Below are positions 6,769-13,120 of a stretch of 21,171 bases of DNA, in pieces; within the stretch, counting starts at the first letter, position 1, and each line of letters starts with the position of its first letter. A model generated the notes under the pieces. The model worked only from the letters and a program-made list of their open reading frames with translations. It was not told the origin of the DNA and searched no databases. The position numbers and the translations under genes were made by a program. Source of the DNA: Candidatus Pacearchaeota archaeon (GTDB taxonomy: Archaea; Nanoarchaeota; Nanoarchaeia; Pacearchaeales; GW2011-AR1); the NCBI GenBank assembly GCA_002690445.1, contig NZER01000431.1, forward strand, positions 1 to 21,171, read 5' to 3'.

Positions 6769-7113
6769 ATGACTTTCACTTCAAAAGAAGCTGGAATCGT
6801 AGTAATCGAGGTTGTTTTGGCAATTATTATTGGTTTTTTGTTTTATGATGGAGTAGATAAGATAATCCTTGAAATCAGGGAATATCTTCCAATGATAGCG
6901 ATAATCCTTTTTCTTCTTGGAGGATTAGGGATTATTATTTACAAAAGAATTGAAGAGATTAATGAAGATTTAAGAAGAAAAGAGAATAAACAGAAGGATT
7001 TAGAAAATGCAATTAAAAGGGCAGAGGATTTAGTAGATATAAAGGCTGAGATTAAATATATAAATGATAGAATCTTAGTTCCAGAGAAGGTGAAAAATGG
7101 TAGTGAAAAATGA
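6769..7113 (+). CDS. Small membrane protein with C-terminal coiled coil
   Basis: Not recognised. From ATG 6769 it has 114 residues. Two hydrophobic helices (about residues 9-28 and 39-57, the latter MIAIILFLLGGLGIIIY) are followed by a charged, heptad-like helix (RIEEINEDLRRKENKQKDLENAIKRAEDL) and a basic tail. An in-frame ATG at 6736 would add MFIRRNEWESF, but it overlaps the TATA box. The gene is A-rich and uses ATA and AGA codons more than the G/T-rich genes around it. It overlaps a 35-aa membrane peptide gene by 17 nt, suggesting translational coupling. It could be a membrane-anchored scaffold; no known family is evident. Confidence 0.65.
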   Translation: MTFTSKEAGIVVIEVVLAIIIGFLFYDGVDKIILEIREYLPMIAIILFLLGGLGIIIYKRIEEINEDLRRKENKQKDLENAIKRAEDLVDIKAEIKYINDRILVPEKVKNGSEK

Positions 7114-7204
7114 TCCGGTTGATATGGCATTGGATATATTAAAAATAGCTGCGATAGCAATAATTGGATACATAGTTATCAAGGCCCTTTTGGGTGTTGC
7201 CTAA
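7097..7204 (+). CDS. 35-aa single-pass membrane peptide, overlapping the upstream gene
   Basis: Short frame beginning ATG GTA GTG AAA AAT and ending GTT GCC TAA. The peptide starts MVVKNDPVDMALDI and continues as a single hydrophobic helix, IAAIAIIGYIVIKALLGVA, to its end. It overlaps the preceding membrane-protein gene by 17 nt in another frame, a common arrangement for coupled small genes. It is too short to judge statistically. In its favour are the uninterrupted hydrophobic segment, the position in an otherwise empty 170-bp gap and the overlap. It could assemble with the two-helix protein encoded just upstream; this is inference. Confidence 0.45.
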   Translation: MVVKNDPVDMALDILKIAAIAIIGYIVIKALLGVA

Positions 7205-7254
7205 TTTTGGTTTAAAAGTGTTTTGTTTGATGTATATATCTGAGTACCGATTTA

Positions 7255-7262
7255 TTTATTAA
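7255..7262 (+). promoter_or_regulatory. TATA-like box before the 7284 gene
   Basis: TTTATTAA centred 25.5 nt before ATG 7284. This supports ATG 7284 rather than GTG 7272 as the start. Confidence 0.45.
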
Positions 7263-7283
7263 GGGTATTTAGTGTGGTTGGTT

Positions 7284-7610
7284 ATGGCAGAGTCAGGGAG
7301 AACGCAGGTCAGAATTGGGTTTGATGGGAATGCGTTTCATATTAAATATTCTTCTGGCTCGTATGTTATTGGTGAGAATCCTGATTGGATTGAATTTAGT
7401 AAAGGTGCGAATAGGGAAAATTTTTATGAGTGTTTATTATTAATTGCAGATAGGTTTTCGAATGAGGGGTTAGGTAGAATTGATGTGGAGAGGATTATAC
7501 AGCCGGGAAGTTCGAGGGGAGGTATTTCTCAAGAAGATGCAGAATTTTTGGGAAGATTGACACATTGTCTTTATGCTTATAAGAAGGAAAGAGTTAAACA
7601 AGCTTTTTAA
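7284..7610 (+). CDS. Hypothetical protein, 108 aa
   Basis: Not recognised. A soluble small protein starting MAESGRTQVRIGFDG, with beta-rich N-terminal half (RIGFDGNAFHIKYSSGSYVIG) and a helical C-terminal half (ENFYECLLLIADRF and EDAEFLGRLTHCLYAYKKERV). No signal peptide, membrane segment or metal motif is seen. It ends 17 bp inside the convergent DHH-phosphoesterase gene. The start is placed at ATG 7284 from TATA spacing; an in-frame GTG at 7272 would add four residues. Confidence 0.65.
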   Translation: MAESGRTQVRIGFDGNAFHIKYSSGSYVIGENPDWIEFSKGANRENFYECLLLIADRFSNEGLGRIDVERIIQPGSSRGGISQEDAEFLGRLTHCLYAYKKERVKQAF

Positions 7611-8628
7611 GTATCTCTTTGAAATCTTCCCATTTATCTGAGGGGATTTGGGCGCCGGTTGCTACTTCGTGTCCTCCGCCTCTTGCACCCTCAATTTGAT
7701 TTACTGCTTTTTCTGTTATTTTTTTTGCGTTTTGGCCTCTGATTGAGATATTGATTTTTTCAGGGCGTTTGTATGCTACGACAATAAATTTATTTTTGTT
7801 TCTGAAAAAAAGCTCGTTTGCGATTTCTGCGCTAATTGATGTTTCTCCTGCGTATGTAAAGAAGATTATTTTTTCGTCTTTTTTTATTTGAGCTTTTGCT
7901 TTGCTGAGTAGTTGTTGGTAAGTTTTGTTGATTTCGTTGAATCTTTTGTGAAGGGGGCGGGTGTGGTAATTTTCTTCTAAGATGTCGTGCGGGGATTTGG
8001 CTTTGATAAGGAGTTTGATTAGTCTTAAGACGTTCGTTGTTGTGTCTTTGAGTCCGAAGTTTAGCATTTGGATTATTTTGCCGAGTTCTGTTGTGTAGAT
8101 GGAATCAAAGGCAGGGGTTTGGGGGTTTGGAAAAAGTTCAGGGTTTTGTTTTGAGAATTGTTCTCCAAAATCTGGCATGTAAACATCTCCGATGCAGCCG
8201 ATCATTGCTAACCATAGGTCTTGTTCGCGGTTAAAAACTTTTTGAGATAGGTAGGTAACTGGTTCTGAAGTTGGGAACGAATTGTAATAAGAAATTTTTT
8301 CTAATAATTTTTTTGGTATTTTGACTTCGTGGTGATCTATCCAGATGAGCGGGAGATTTTTTTCTTCTACTCCTTCTATAAAGTCTGCTCCGACTTGGGG
8401 TTTGTCTAGGATGAATACAGCGTCGGGGTTTAGTTCGTTGATCTTTCTTAGATATTGTGCATTTAATTCAGGGAAAGATTTTACAGCTACGCCTTTGCCT
8501 CTTCCGAGTGCTCTTTGGAGGATTAGGAAGGAGCATAATCCGTCTACATCGTTGTCAAAAAAGAAGAGTGGGTTTTGCGATTGTTCGAGTGCTTCTCTGA
8601 TTTGCGTGAGTTCTGTTTGGGTTAGCAT
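7594..8628 (-). CDS. DHH/DHHA1-family phosphoesterase
   Basis: Protein of 344 residues with the two domains of the RecJ/GdpP/NrnA superfamily. Metal-binding motifs are visible: DNDVDG at residues 25-30, an Asp at 75 (ILDKPQ), DHH at 98-100 (WIDHHE), and GDVYMPD near 145-150. The C-terminal DHHA1 domain carries the substrate-binding GGGH at 317-320. There is no membrane, PAS or GGDEF domain, so it is a stand-alone soluble enzyme. Its start lies 7 nt inside the upstream disA gene, so the two should be co-translated. Family members hydrolyse c-di-AMP, pApA and nanoRNAs, or degrade DNA as RecJ-like exonucleases. The pairing with a diadenylate cyclase favours c-di-AMP turnover, while DisA's DNA link also leaves a RecJ-like repair role open. 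Confidence 0.85.
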   Translation of the reverse strand: MLTQTELTQIREALEQSQNPLFFFDNDVDGLCSFLILQRALGRGKGVAVKSFPELNAQYLRKINELNPDAVFILDKPQVGADFIEGVEEKNLPLIWIDHHEVKIPKKLLEKISYYNSFPTSEPVTYLSQKVFNREQDLWLAMIGCIGDVYMPDFGEQFSKQNPELFPNPQTPAFDSIYTTELGKIIQMLNFGLKDTTTNVLRLIKLLIKAKSPHDILEENYHTRPLHKRFNEINKTYQQLLSKAKAQIKKDEKIIFFTYAGETSISAEIANELFFRNKNKFIVVAYKRPEKINISIRGQNAKKITEKAVNQIEGARGGGHEVATGAQIPSDKWEDFKEILKKLV

Positions 8629-9662
8629 ACAACCTTCCCAGCCAAAATCTGCTCTCTTAGGTTGCAGACATCTTCTTTAATTTTTTCAGCGCGGTTTTTT
8701 AGTAGTGATTCAAATTCTATTGAGTCTACTGAGAAGATTTTGTTTAAGGTGCCGAATTGTTTTACTAGTTGCGGGATTTCTTTTTCTGTGAGTGTGAGGT
8801 GTGCGAAAAATCTGTATCCTTGCGGGGCGATGTTTTCTTCGGGTTTTTTTTCTATGATTAATCTTGCTATTGATTCTAAATCGAGCAAGCCGTCAATGCT
8901 AAAGTTGTCTAAAATTGTTTTGGCTTTTTTTAGCGGGAGGGGGGAATAATCTCGGAGCATTGCGTTTTCTTTTTTTTCTATGTCTTTTAGCAATTCTTTG
9001 TGGCGCATGTTCATGATGTTGCCTTCTTTTCCAAGTTCTATGAAAGTTGTTTTGATAGATTCTGAAATTTTGAGAATCATTTCTAAACGTTGAATTGTTT
9101 TGCAGACGTCGCTGACTGAGACAAGTTCGGACATTTCTAGGATGTTTAGTTTACTGATTAGGTTGTCTAGGATTTCTCTTTGTTTTTCTAGGATCTGAAG
9201 TTTGGATGTTAGATTTCTTAGAACTTCTTCTGATGAACGAAGGGAATATCGGGATCCTGAAAAAAATAATGTTGTTTTTTTCCGTCTTTCTGAGACAGCA
9301 ATGACAAATGTGTCTGTTTGTTTTGCAGTTCTTTCTGCAGCCTTGTGTCTTGTGCCGGTTTCGTTTGAAGGGATTGTTGTATCTGGATTAAGAATGGTAT
9401 TTGCGTAGAGTATTTTTCTTAGGTCTGTTGATATTATTATTGCGCCGTCCATTTTGCAGAGTTCGAAAAGTTTTTGAGTTGTGAATCTGCAGTTTACCTT
9501 GAAGCCGCTTTCGATGATATTTGATTCTTGGAATTTTAGCGAGTCAAAAACAATTAGTGCTCCGAGCCCAGCTTTTTGCAAGTCGTCTATGACATTTCTG
9601 AGGGAATTTCCAGGGGATATTTTTTTGATATAATCAGCCATTGTTTCTTTTTGTTCTTCCAT
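8622..9662 (-). CDS. disA: DisA-type diadenylate cyclase with HhH domain
   Basis: Full-length DisA of 346 residues (Bacillus DisA is about 360), predicted to make c-di-AMP from two ATP. The N-terminal DAC domain shows MDGAII (DGA at 72-74), ILYANTILNPDTTIPSNETG and GTRHKAAERTAKQT (103-116), the RHR motif written here as RHK. A helical linker spans about residues 150-270. The C-terminal helix-hairpin-helix DNA-binding segment begins at PQGYRFFAHL and includes LVKQFGTLNKIFSVD. In bacteria this architecture scans DNA for branched recombination intermediates. Euryarchaeal cyclases (DacZ) lack this HhH arrangement, so a bacterial origin is plausible. It is first gene of an operon with the DHH phosphoesterase. 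A TATA-like box lies 25.5 nt before the ATG. Confidence 0.92.
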   Translation of the reverse strand: MEEQKETMADYIKKISPGNSLRNVIDDLQKAGLGALIVFDSLKFQESNIIESGFKVNCRFTTQKLFELCKMDGAIIISTDLRKILYANTILNPDTTIPSNETGTRHKAAERTAKQTDTFVIAVSERRKKTTLFFSGSRYSLRSSEEVLRNLTSKLQILEKQREILDNLISKLNILEMSELVSVSDVCKTIQRLEMILKISESIKTTFIELGKEGNIMNMRHKELLKDIEKKENAMLRDYSPLPLKKAKTILDNFSIDGLLDLESIARLIIEKKPEENIAPQGYRFFAHLTLTEKEIPQLVKQFGTLNKIFSVDSIEFESLLKNRAEKIKEDVCNLREQILAGKVVC

Positions 9663-9683
9663 GTTTTTTGAAAAGAGGTGAAG

Positions 9684-9691
9684 TATTTATT
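9684..9691 (-). promoter_or_regulatory. TATA box of the disA-DHH operon
   Basis: Minus-strand AATAAATA centred 25.5 nt upstream of the disA ATG at 9662, predicting a leaderless message. Confidence 0.5.
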
Positions 9692-9704
9692 GTTTGCGGT
9701 GATT

Positions 9705-10145
9705 TTAGGTTTTTAATAAAATTATGATAATAATTAGGACAATAGTAATAATTTTTTCTAATCTTGACCATATTGGCAGAGAACCTTTGAATTTTATTTT
9801 TAAGGGATATAAAAAGTATTTTTCATCTATATCTATCCAGTCAATTAAAAGATGCAGGAAGTAAGCTAGTCCAAAATAAATGGCTCCCTTGGGATAAAGA
9901 ATAAAAATGAGAAATGAAAACAAAATTAATCCTAGGACAGAGTGAAATAGTTTTGTTTTGTATCTTATTCCAAATTTTTTTTCAAATTTAATAGATTCTT
10001 TGATTTTGCGGATATTCCATAATTTATTTTTTATTATTATGTATATGTGGTCAATGTCTGGGAAAAGAGAACCTAATATGAAAAAGAAAAGATTTCCAAA
10101 TGATATTCCTAAAATTATCCCAACTAGCAGATGGATAAAGATCAT
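9705..10145 (-). CDS. YdjM-like membrane-bound metal-dependent hydrolase
   Basis: Membrane protein of 146 residues with the pattern of the YdjM/DUF457 family of putative membrane-bound metal-dependent hydrolases: H5 in the first helix, GSLFPDIDHIY (PDIDH), FHSVLG in a later helix, and HLLIDWID. These His and Asp residues at helix ends are the presumed metal ligands. Four hydrophobic segments are visible. The substrate is unknown in the family; some relatives are linked to the SOS response in bacteria. The gene is A/T-rich and Ile/Leu/Lys-rich compared with the G-rich genes nearby. It diverges from kae1, and both start codons sit 25.5 nt from the centre of one palindromic TATA box. Confidence 0.72.
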   Translation of the reverse strand: MIFIHLLVGIILGISFGNLFFFILGSLFPDIDHIYIIIKNKLWNIRKIKESIKFEKKFGIRYKTKLFHSVLGLILFSFLIFILYPKGAIYFGLAYFLHLLIDWIDIDEKYFLYPLKIKFKGSLPIWSRLEKIITIVLIIIIILLKT

Positions 10146-10166
10146 GTTAATTAGATATAAGGAGAC

Positions 10167-10174
10167 TTTATAAA
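10167..10174. promoter_or_regulatory. Shared palindromic TATA box between kae1 and the YdjM-like gene
   Basis: TTTATAAA reads the same on both strands. Its centre (10170.5) is 25.5 nt from the kae1 ATG (10196) and 25.5 nt from the first base of the divergent start codon (10145). The flanks differ: GGAGAC on the kae1-upstream side and an A-rich stretch on the other. TFB/BRE contacts may therefore set the preferred direction. Confidence 0.65.
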
Positions 10175-10195
10175 TAATTTTTATTTGCTTAATTT

Positions 10196-11197
10196 ATGAA
10201 ATACATAATCGGAATAGAGAGCACGGCGCACACTTTTGGGGTGGCTGTTTTGGATGAGGATGGGCAGATTTTAGCAAATGAAAAAGATAGTTATACAACT
10301 GAGGCGGGTGGGATGGTGCCGCCTGAAGTTGCGCAGCATCATGTTGAGGTTTGTGACGGGGTTTATGAGGCGGCTTTGGAAAAAGGAGGGATAGATGAGG
10401 AGGAGATTTTTGCTGTTGCGTTTTCAAATGCTCCTGGGTTAGCTCCTTGCTTAATTGAGGGGATGAAGTTTTCTAAGAAAATTGCAAGGAAGTTGGATGT
10501 TCCTTTGATTCCTGTGAATCATTGTATTGCGCATCTTGAGATTGGTGAGATTACTGGTGCTGAGGATCCGGTGCTGCTTTATGCTTCTGGTGCAAATACT
10601 CAGATAATTGCTTATGAAGCTGGGAAGTATCGGATTTTTGGGGAGACCCTGGATATGGGTGTTGGAAATTTTATTGATACTTTTGCAAGATATGCAGGGA
10701 TTGGGTTTCCGGGTGGTCCGGCAATTCAGAAGCTGGCAGAGGCGAGTAAGAATAAGGAGGAATTGATTGAGCTTCCTTATTCAATTAAGGGGATGGATGT
10801 TGCGTTTTCTGGTATTTTGACTAATCTTAGAAATATGATTGAAACTGGGAAGTATGAGATTGAGGATTTGGCTTATTCAATGCAGGAGGTTGTTTTTGCA
10901 ATGCTGGTAGAAGCTGCTGAGAGGGCGTTGGCTCATACTGGGAAAAAGGAGCTGCTGTTGGGGGGCGGGGTGGCTTGTAATTCTCGGCTGCAGGAAATGT
11001 GCAAGATTATGTGCAAGGAGAGGGGGGCGAAATTTTTTTGCCCTGATTTTTCTTTGTTAGTTGATAACCCTGCTATGATTGGTTATCTTGGTTTGAAAAT
11101 GCTGAAAGCAGGTATGGGAGAAACTGGGGAGGAGATTGATAAGGTTGATATTGCTCCGAGGGAGAGGACTGACGGGGTGGCGGTGGGGTGGCGGTAG
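10196..11197 (+). CDS. kae1: Kae1/TsaD, KEOPS tRNA threonylcarbamoyltransferase
   Basis: Catalytic subunit, 333 residues, of the KEOPS complex that adds the threonylcarbamoyl group to A37 of tRNAs reading ANN codons. The ASKHA fold is evident: N-terminal GIESTAHTFGVAVLD nucleotide loop, VPPEVAQHH, NHCIAH (metal-binding His 109 and 113), MGVGNFIDTFARYAGIGFPGGP, the phosphate loop GGGVACNSRL, and a late Asp in VDNPAMIG. Length fits archaeal Kae1 without a fused Bud32 kinase; no Bud32 is encoded in the window. The promoter is shared with the divergent YdjM-like gene. The last codons are very G-rich and lie 40-65 nt before the C-tract core of element E. Confidence 0.95.
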   Translation: MKYIIGIESTAHTFGVAVLDEDGQILANEKDSYTTEAGGMVPPEVAQHHVEVCDGVYEAALEKGGIDEEEIFAVAFSNAPGLAPCLIEGMKFSKKIARKLDVPLIPVNHCIAHLEIGEITGAEDPVLLYASGANTQIIAYEAGKYRIFGETLDMGVGNFIDTFARYAGIGFPGGPAIQKLAEASKNKEELIELPYSIKGMDVAFSGILTNLRNMIETGKYEIEDLAYSMQEVVFAMLVEAAERALAHTGKKELLLGGGVACNSRLQEMCKIMCKERGAKFFCPDFSLLVDNPAMIGYLGLKMLKAGMGETGEEIDKVDIAPRERTDGVAVGWR

Positions 11198-11206
11198 GTG
11201 TATCTT

Positions 11207-11293
11207 AACTCGCGATTTGTTTTTGTAGATAATATGTGCCCACCCGCCCACCCTTTGCGATGCGACGAATTTTATTAATCAAAAATCCAAAAT
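11207..11293 (+). repeat. Intergenic repeat element E
   Basis: It begins with AACTCGCGATTTG (11207-11219) and continues TTTTTGTAGAT as in element D. It contains CCCACCCGCCCACCC (11239-11253), four C3 tracts with single-base loops, hence a near-ideal G-quadruplex motif on the minus strand. The inner hairpin is decayed (TTTGCGATGCGACGAA), and the right arm CAAAAATCCAAAAT (11280-11293) matches that of D with changes. This looks like a degenerate copy. Confidence 0.7.
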
Positions 11294-11327
11294 TTTCTAT
11301 CTATTGGAGATACTGTGAGTATATAAA

Positions 11328-11337
11328 TTTTTAAAAA
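11328..11337 (+). promoter_or_regulatory. TATA box of the 11359 gene
   Basis: TTTTTAAAAA centred about 26 nt before ATG 11359. A second candidate, TATATAAA, lies just upstream at about 11320. Confidence 0.5.
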
Positions 11338-11358
11338 CTCTTGAAACTATGGATTATT

Positions 11359-11967
11359 ATGTTTCGACAGAATGTTGGTCTTAAAGATATTGAAATTCCG
11401 AAAAGTGTTGATGATTCTACTCATGAATATGATTGGTGTTTTTTAGAAGCTGTTCTTCCAAAATTGGAGATGAGAGATCCTTTCTTGGGGAAGAGGGCTT
11501 TGCTGCTTTTAGAAAATTTTGCAGATTTACATTCTAAAGCAATGATTTATGGGGCGTTTGAAGGGAAATGGGGGATTAGTAATTATGCTTATGAGAATCT
11601 GAGATTTTTATCAGAAAATGGGGCATTGCGAGGAAATTGTTATCATGTAACTGGAAATGCTGCATTTCCACCTGATGGTGATCATGGGGATATTTTTGTT
11701 TTTGATCAGAATCGGAGTACTGGTGTATATCCCATGTGGCTTTCTCGAAATCATCTTAAGGGAATTGTGATTGCGCAGGAGTTGAGAAATATTAAGGGAC
11801 ATTATTTAGTTAGCTTATTGGTTGGGGATAAGTTTCCAAGTAGTAGGGAAATTGAAATGCCGCGGTTTCGGGGGCGGGGGCGGGGGATACCGCAGTTTTT
11901 TTTAGGGCGGGGGAGGAGGGGTGAGAGGGTGGTTAGGAGTGGGGAGGGGCGGGTTGGTGGTGGGTGA
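11359..11967 (+). CDS. Hypothetical protein with Gly/Arg-rich tail
   Basis: Not recognised. From ATG 11359 it has 202 residues. The first 165 or so look like an ordinary globular protein (LLLLENFADLHSKAMIYG, CYHVTGNAAFPPDGDHGDIFVFD, LKGIVIAQELRNIKGHYLVSLLVG). The last 35 or so residues are low complexity, RFRGRGRG, LGRGRRGERVV, GEGRVGGG, resembling an RGG tail, and come from DNA that is almost all G. Part of that DNA forms a hairpin followed by eight T. The tail may be a genuine nucleic-acid-binding tail, or a readthrough of a gene-end signal after loss of an earlier stop. A TTG at 11341 would extend the start by six residues, but TATA spacing favours ATG. Confidence 0.65.
   Translation: MFRQNVGLKDIEIPKSVDDSTHEYDWCFLEAVLPKLEMRDPFLGKRALLLLENFADLHSKAMIYGAFEGKWGISNYAYENLRFLSENGALRGNCYHVTGNAAFPPDGDHGDIFVFDQNRSTGVYPMWLSRNHLKGIVIAQELRNIKGHYLVSLLVGDKFPSSREIEMPRFRGRGRGIPQFFLGRGRRGERVVRSGEGRVGGG
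11862..11903 (+). terminator. Hairpin enclosing a G-quadruplex motif, followed by eight T
   Basis: GCGGT (11862-11866) and ACCGC (11889-11893) can pair. Their loop contains three G5 runs separated by single C (11870-11886), with more G runs downstream. TTTTTTTT follows at 11896-11903. This is shaped like an intrinsic terminator, and archaeal polymerases terminate on T tracts. It lies inside the reading frame, about 60 nt before the stop codon, so the assignment is tentative. Confidence 0.35.
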
Positions 11968-11996
11968 GATCTCTGAGATCTGAGGGTTCCAGAACC

Positions 11997-12004
11997 TTTA
12001 TAAA
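11997..12004 (+). promoter_or_regulatory. TATA box of the L7Ae-S28e-L24e operon
   Basis: Perfect TTTATAAA. Using the 25.5-nt spacing that fits most genes in this window, transcription would start at about A12026, giving a 41-nt leader before the L7Ae ATG. Confidence 0.65.
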
Positions 12005-12025
12005 CCTAAATTTAGATTAGATTAT

Positions 12026-12049
12026 ACCGATGAAGGATTAGCCTGAGGT
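12026..12049 (+). promoter_or_regulatory. Kink-turn in the L7Ae mRNA leader (probable autoregulatory site)
   Basis: The leader folds into a textbook k-turn. The C stem is ACC (12026-12028) with GGT (12047-12049). A three-nt bulge GAT (12029-12031) is followed by GA (12032-12033) opposite GA (12045-12046), giving tandem G-A pairs. The NC stem is AGG (12034-12036) with CCT (12042-12044), closed by the loop ATTAG. The C stem could extend into ATTA upstream if transcription starts earlier. L7Ae binds k-turns, and L7Ae control of its own mRNA through a leader k-turn has been reported in other archaea. A tiny upstream frame, ATG AAG GAT TAG (12030-12041), lies within it. Confidence 0.72.
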
Positions 12050-12066
12050 TAATTCTGGAAAATAAA

Positions 12067-12363
12067 ATGGCAAGTGTATATGATGTTGTTGAGAAAGCTG
12101 CGAAGACAGGTAAGATAGATAGGGGTGTGAACGAAGTTACGAAGGCAGTGGAGAGAGGAATTGCGAAACTTGTTGCTGTGGCAAAAGATGTTGATCCAAA
12201 GGAACTTACGCAGCATTTGCCGATTTTATGCAAGGAAAAAGAGATAAAATTTGTTGAGGCTGATTCTAAACAAAAGCTTGGGATTTCTGCAGGAATTAAT
12301 GTGTCTTGTGCTGCTGTTGCAGTTACAGAGGTTGGAGAGGCAGAATTAGATTCAATTAAATAA
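12067..12363 (+). CDS. rpl7ae: Ribosomal protein L7Ae
   Basis: RNA-binding protein of 98 residues that recognises kink-turns. In archaea it serves in the 50S subunit and in box C/D and H/ACA RNPs and RNase P. The family signature GVNEVTKAVERG (residues 20-31) carries the Asn-Glu-Lys contacts to the tandem G-A pairs. LVAVAKDVDP and ADSKQKLGISAG are also conserved positions. It is shorter than the usual 115-125 residues at the N terminus. It is the first gene of an operon with S28e and L24e, a classical archaeal order. The leader contains a k-turn, which suggests negative feedback on the whole operon. Confidence 0.95.
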   Translation: MASVYDVVEKAAKTGKIDRGVNEVTKAVERGIAKLVAVAKDVDPKELTQHLPILCKEKEIKFVEADSKQKLGISAGINVSCAAVAVTEVGEAELDSIK

Positions 12364-12373
12364 TTTATGAGCA

Positions 12374-12667
12374 ATGGCAAAAGAACAACGAATTAAGGAA
12401 GAGAAGGCAACTGCTACTAAAGGGAGCGAGAAGTTGACTGATGAGGGTGCTGTGCCAGCAGTTGTAGAGGGAGTTATTGGGCGGACTGGGACAAAGGGGG
12501 AGATTACTCAGGTTTTTTGCAGAATTTTACAGGGAAGAAATAGAGGAAAGCAGATGAGGCGAAATGTGCGAGGGCCTGTGACAAGACGAGATATTTTGAT
12601 ATTAAGAGAAACTGAAATTGAGGCGAGGAGAATGCAGAAGAGGATAAATAAGGGGGCGCAGAGTTAA
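12374..12667 (+). CDS. rps28e: Ribosomal protein S28e with N-terminal extension
   Basis: Small-subunit ribosomal protein of 97 residues. The core [51 protein letters not shown] corresponds to the complete S28e OB fold ending in the nearly invariant LRETEREAR. The first 27 or so residues are a charged, probably disordered extension ([19 protein letters not shown]) not present in typical archaeal S28e of about 70 residues. It starts 10 nt after L7Ae and ends 1 nt before L24e, so it is clearly operonic. Confidence 0.95.
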   Translation: MAKEQRIKEEKATATKGSEKLTDEGAVPAVVEGVIGRTGTKGEITQVFCRILQGRNRGKQMRRNVRGPVTRRDILILRETEIEARRMQKRINKGAQS

Positions 12668-12668
12668 G

Positions 12669-12860
12669 ATGCCGGCTTGTTCATTTTGTAAAAACGATTA
12701 TCAATTTCCGCGGGGAGTGACAGTTGTGCAGAAGGATGGGAATCCGAGGCATTTTTGTTCTTCAAAGTGCAGGAAAAATTCTGAAATGGGACGGGATAAT
12801 CGGCGGGTGGGGTGGGTACGGAAGGTGCGGAAGGTTGGGGAGAAAAATAATAGTGGTTAG
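12669..12860 (+). CDS. rpl24e: Ribosomal protein L24e
   Basis: Large-subunit zinc-ribbon protein of 63 residues. The four ligands are CSFC near the N terminus and CSSKC after residue 30, and the flanking YQFPRGVTVVQKDGNPRHFCSSKC is typical of the family. The tail RRVGWVRKVRKVGEKNN is basic and would contact rRNA. It directly follows S28e, as in many archaea, where nucleoside diphosphate kinase and IF2 often come next; here a small unknown gene follows instead. Confidence 0.94.
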   Translation: MPACSFCKNDYQFPRGVTVVQKDGNPRHFCSSKCRKNSEMGRDNRRVGWVRKVRKVGEKNNSG

Positions 12861-12868
12861 GAAATTAG

Positions 12869-13078
12869 ATGGTAAAAGTAAGGACAAGATATCAAAGGCA
12901 ACGGGAAGAAAGAAGATTAAAGGAAGATGTTTATTCTAGATTTTGTGAACTTTTGAAAGAGGGAAATTATGTAGGAGCTGCGAGGAGATTGGCAGATAGT
13001 CAAGGTTTGGATGAGAGGCTTACAAAGGGAATGTTGGTAACTCTTCTTATTGGTTTGTTGAATGATCAAGTTGAATAA
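12869..13078 (+). CDS. Hypothetical 69-aa basic helical protein at end of ribosomal operon
   Basis: Not recognised. Residues 1-25 are strongly basic and helical (MVKVRTRYQRQREERRLKED), followed by FCELLKEGNYVGAARRLADSQGLDERLTKGMLVTLLIGLL, a predicted helical pair ending in a hydrophobic helix. It begins 8 nt after the L24e stop with no separate promoter visible, so it is likely the last gene of the ribosomal operon. The basic N terminus would suit rRNA or RNP binding, but this is inference from context. Confidence 0.68.
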   Translation: MVKVRTRYQRQREERRLKEDVYSRFCELLKEGNYVGAARRLADSQGLDERLTKGMLVTLLIGLLNDQVE

Positions 13079-13120
13079 TTTTTAAGATTTTAGATTAGTT
13101 CAATTTTTTCTAAAAATAAT

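Noticed and set aside
12029..12046. Box C/D small RNA in the L7Ae leader (GATGA ... CTGA)
   Set aside because: The C-like and D-like boxes are only 10 nt apart, with no room for guide sequences or C'/D' boxes. A regulatory k-turn explains the same bases better.
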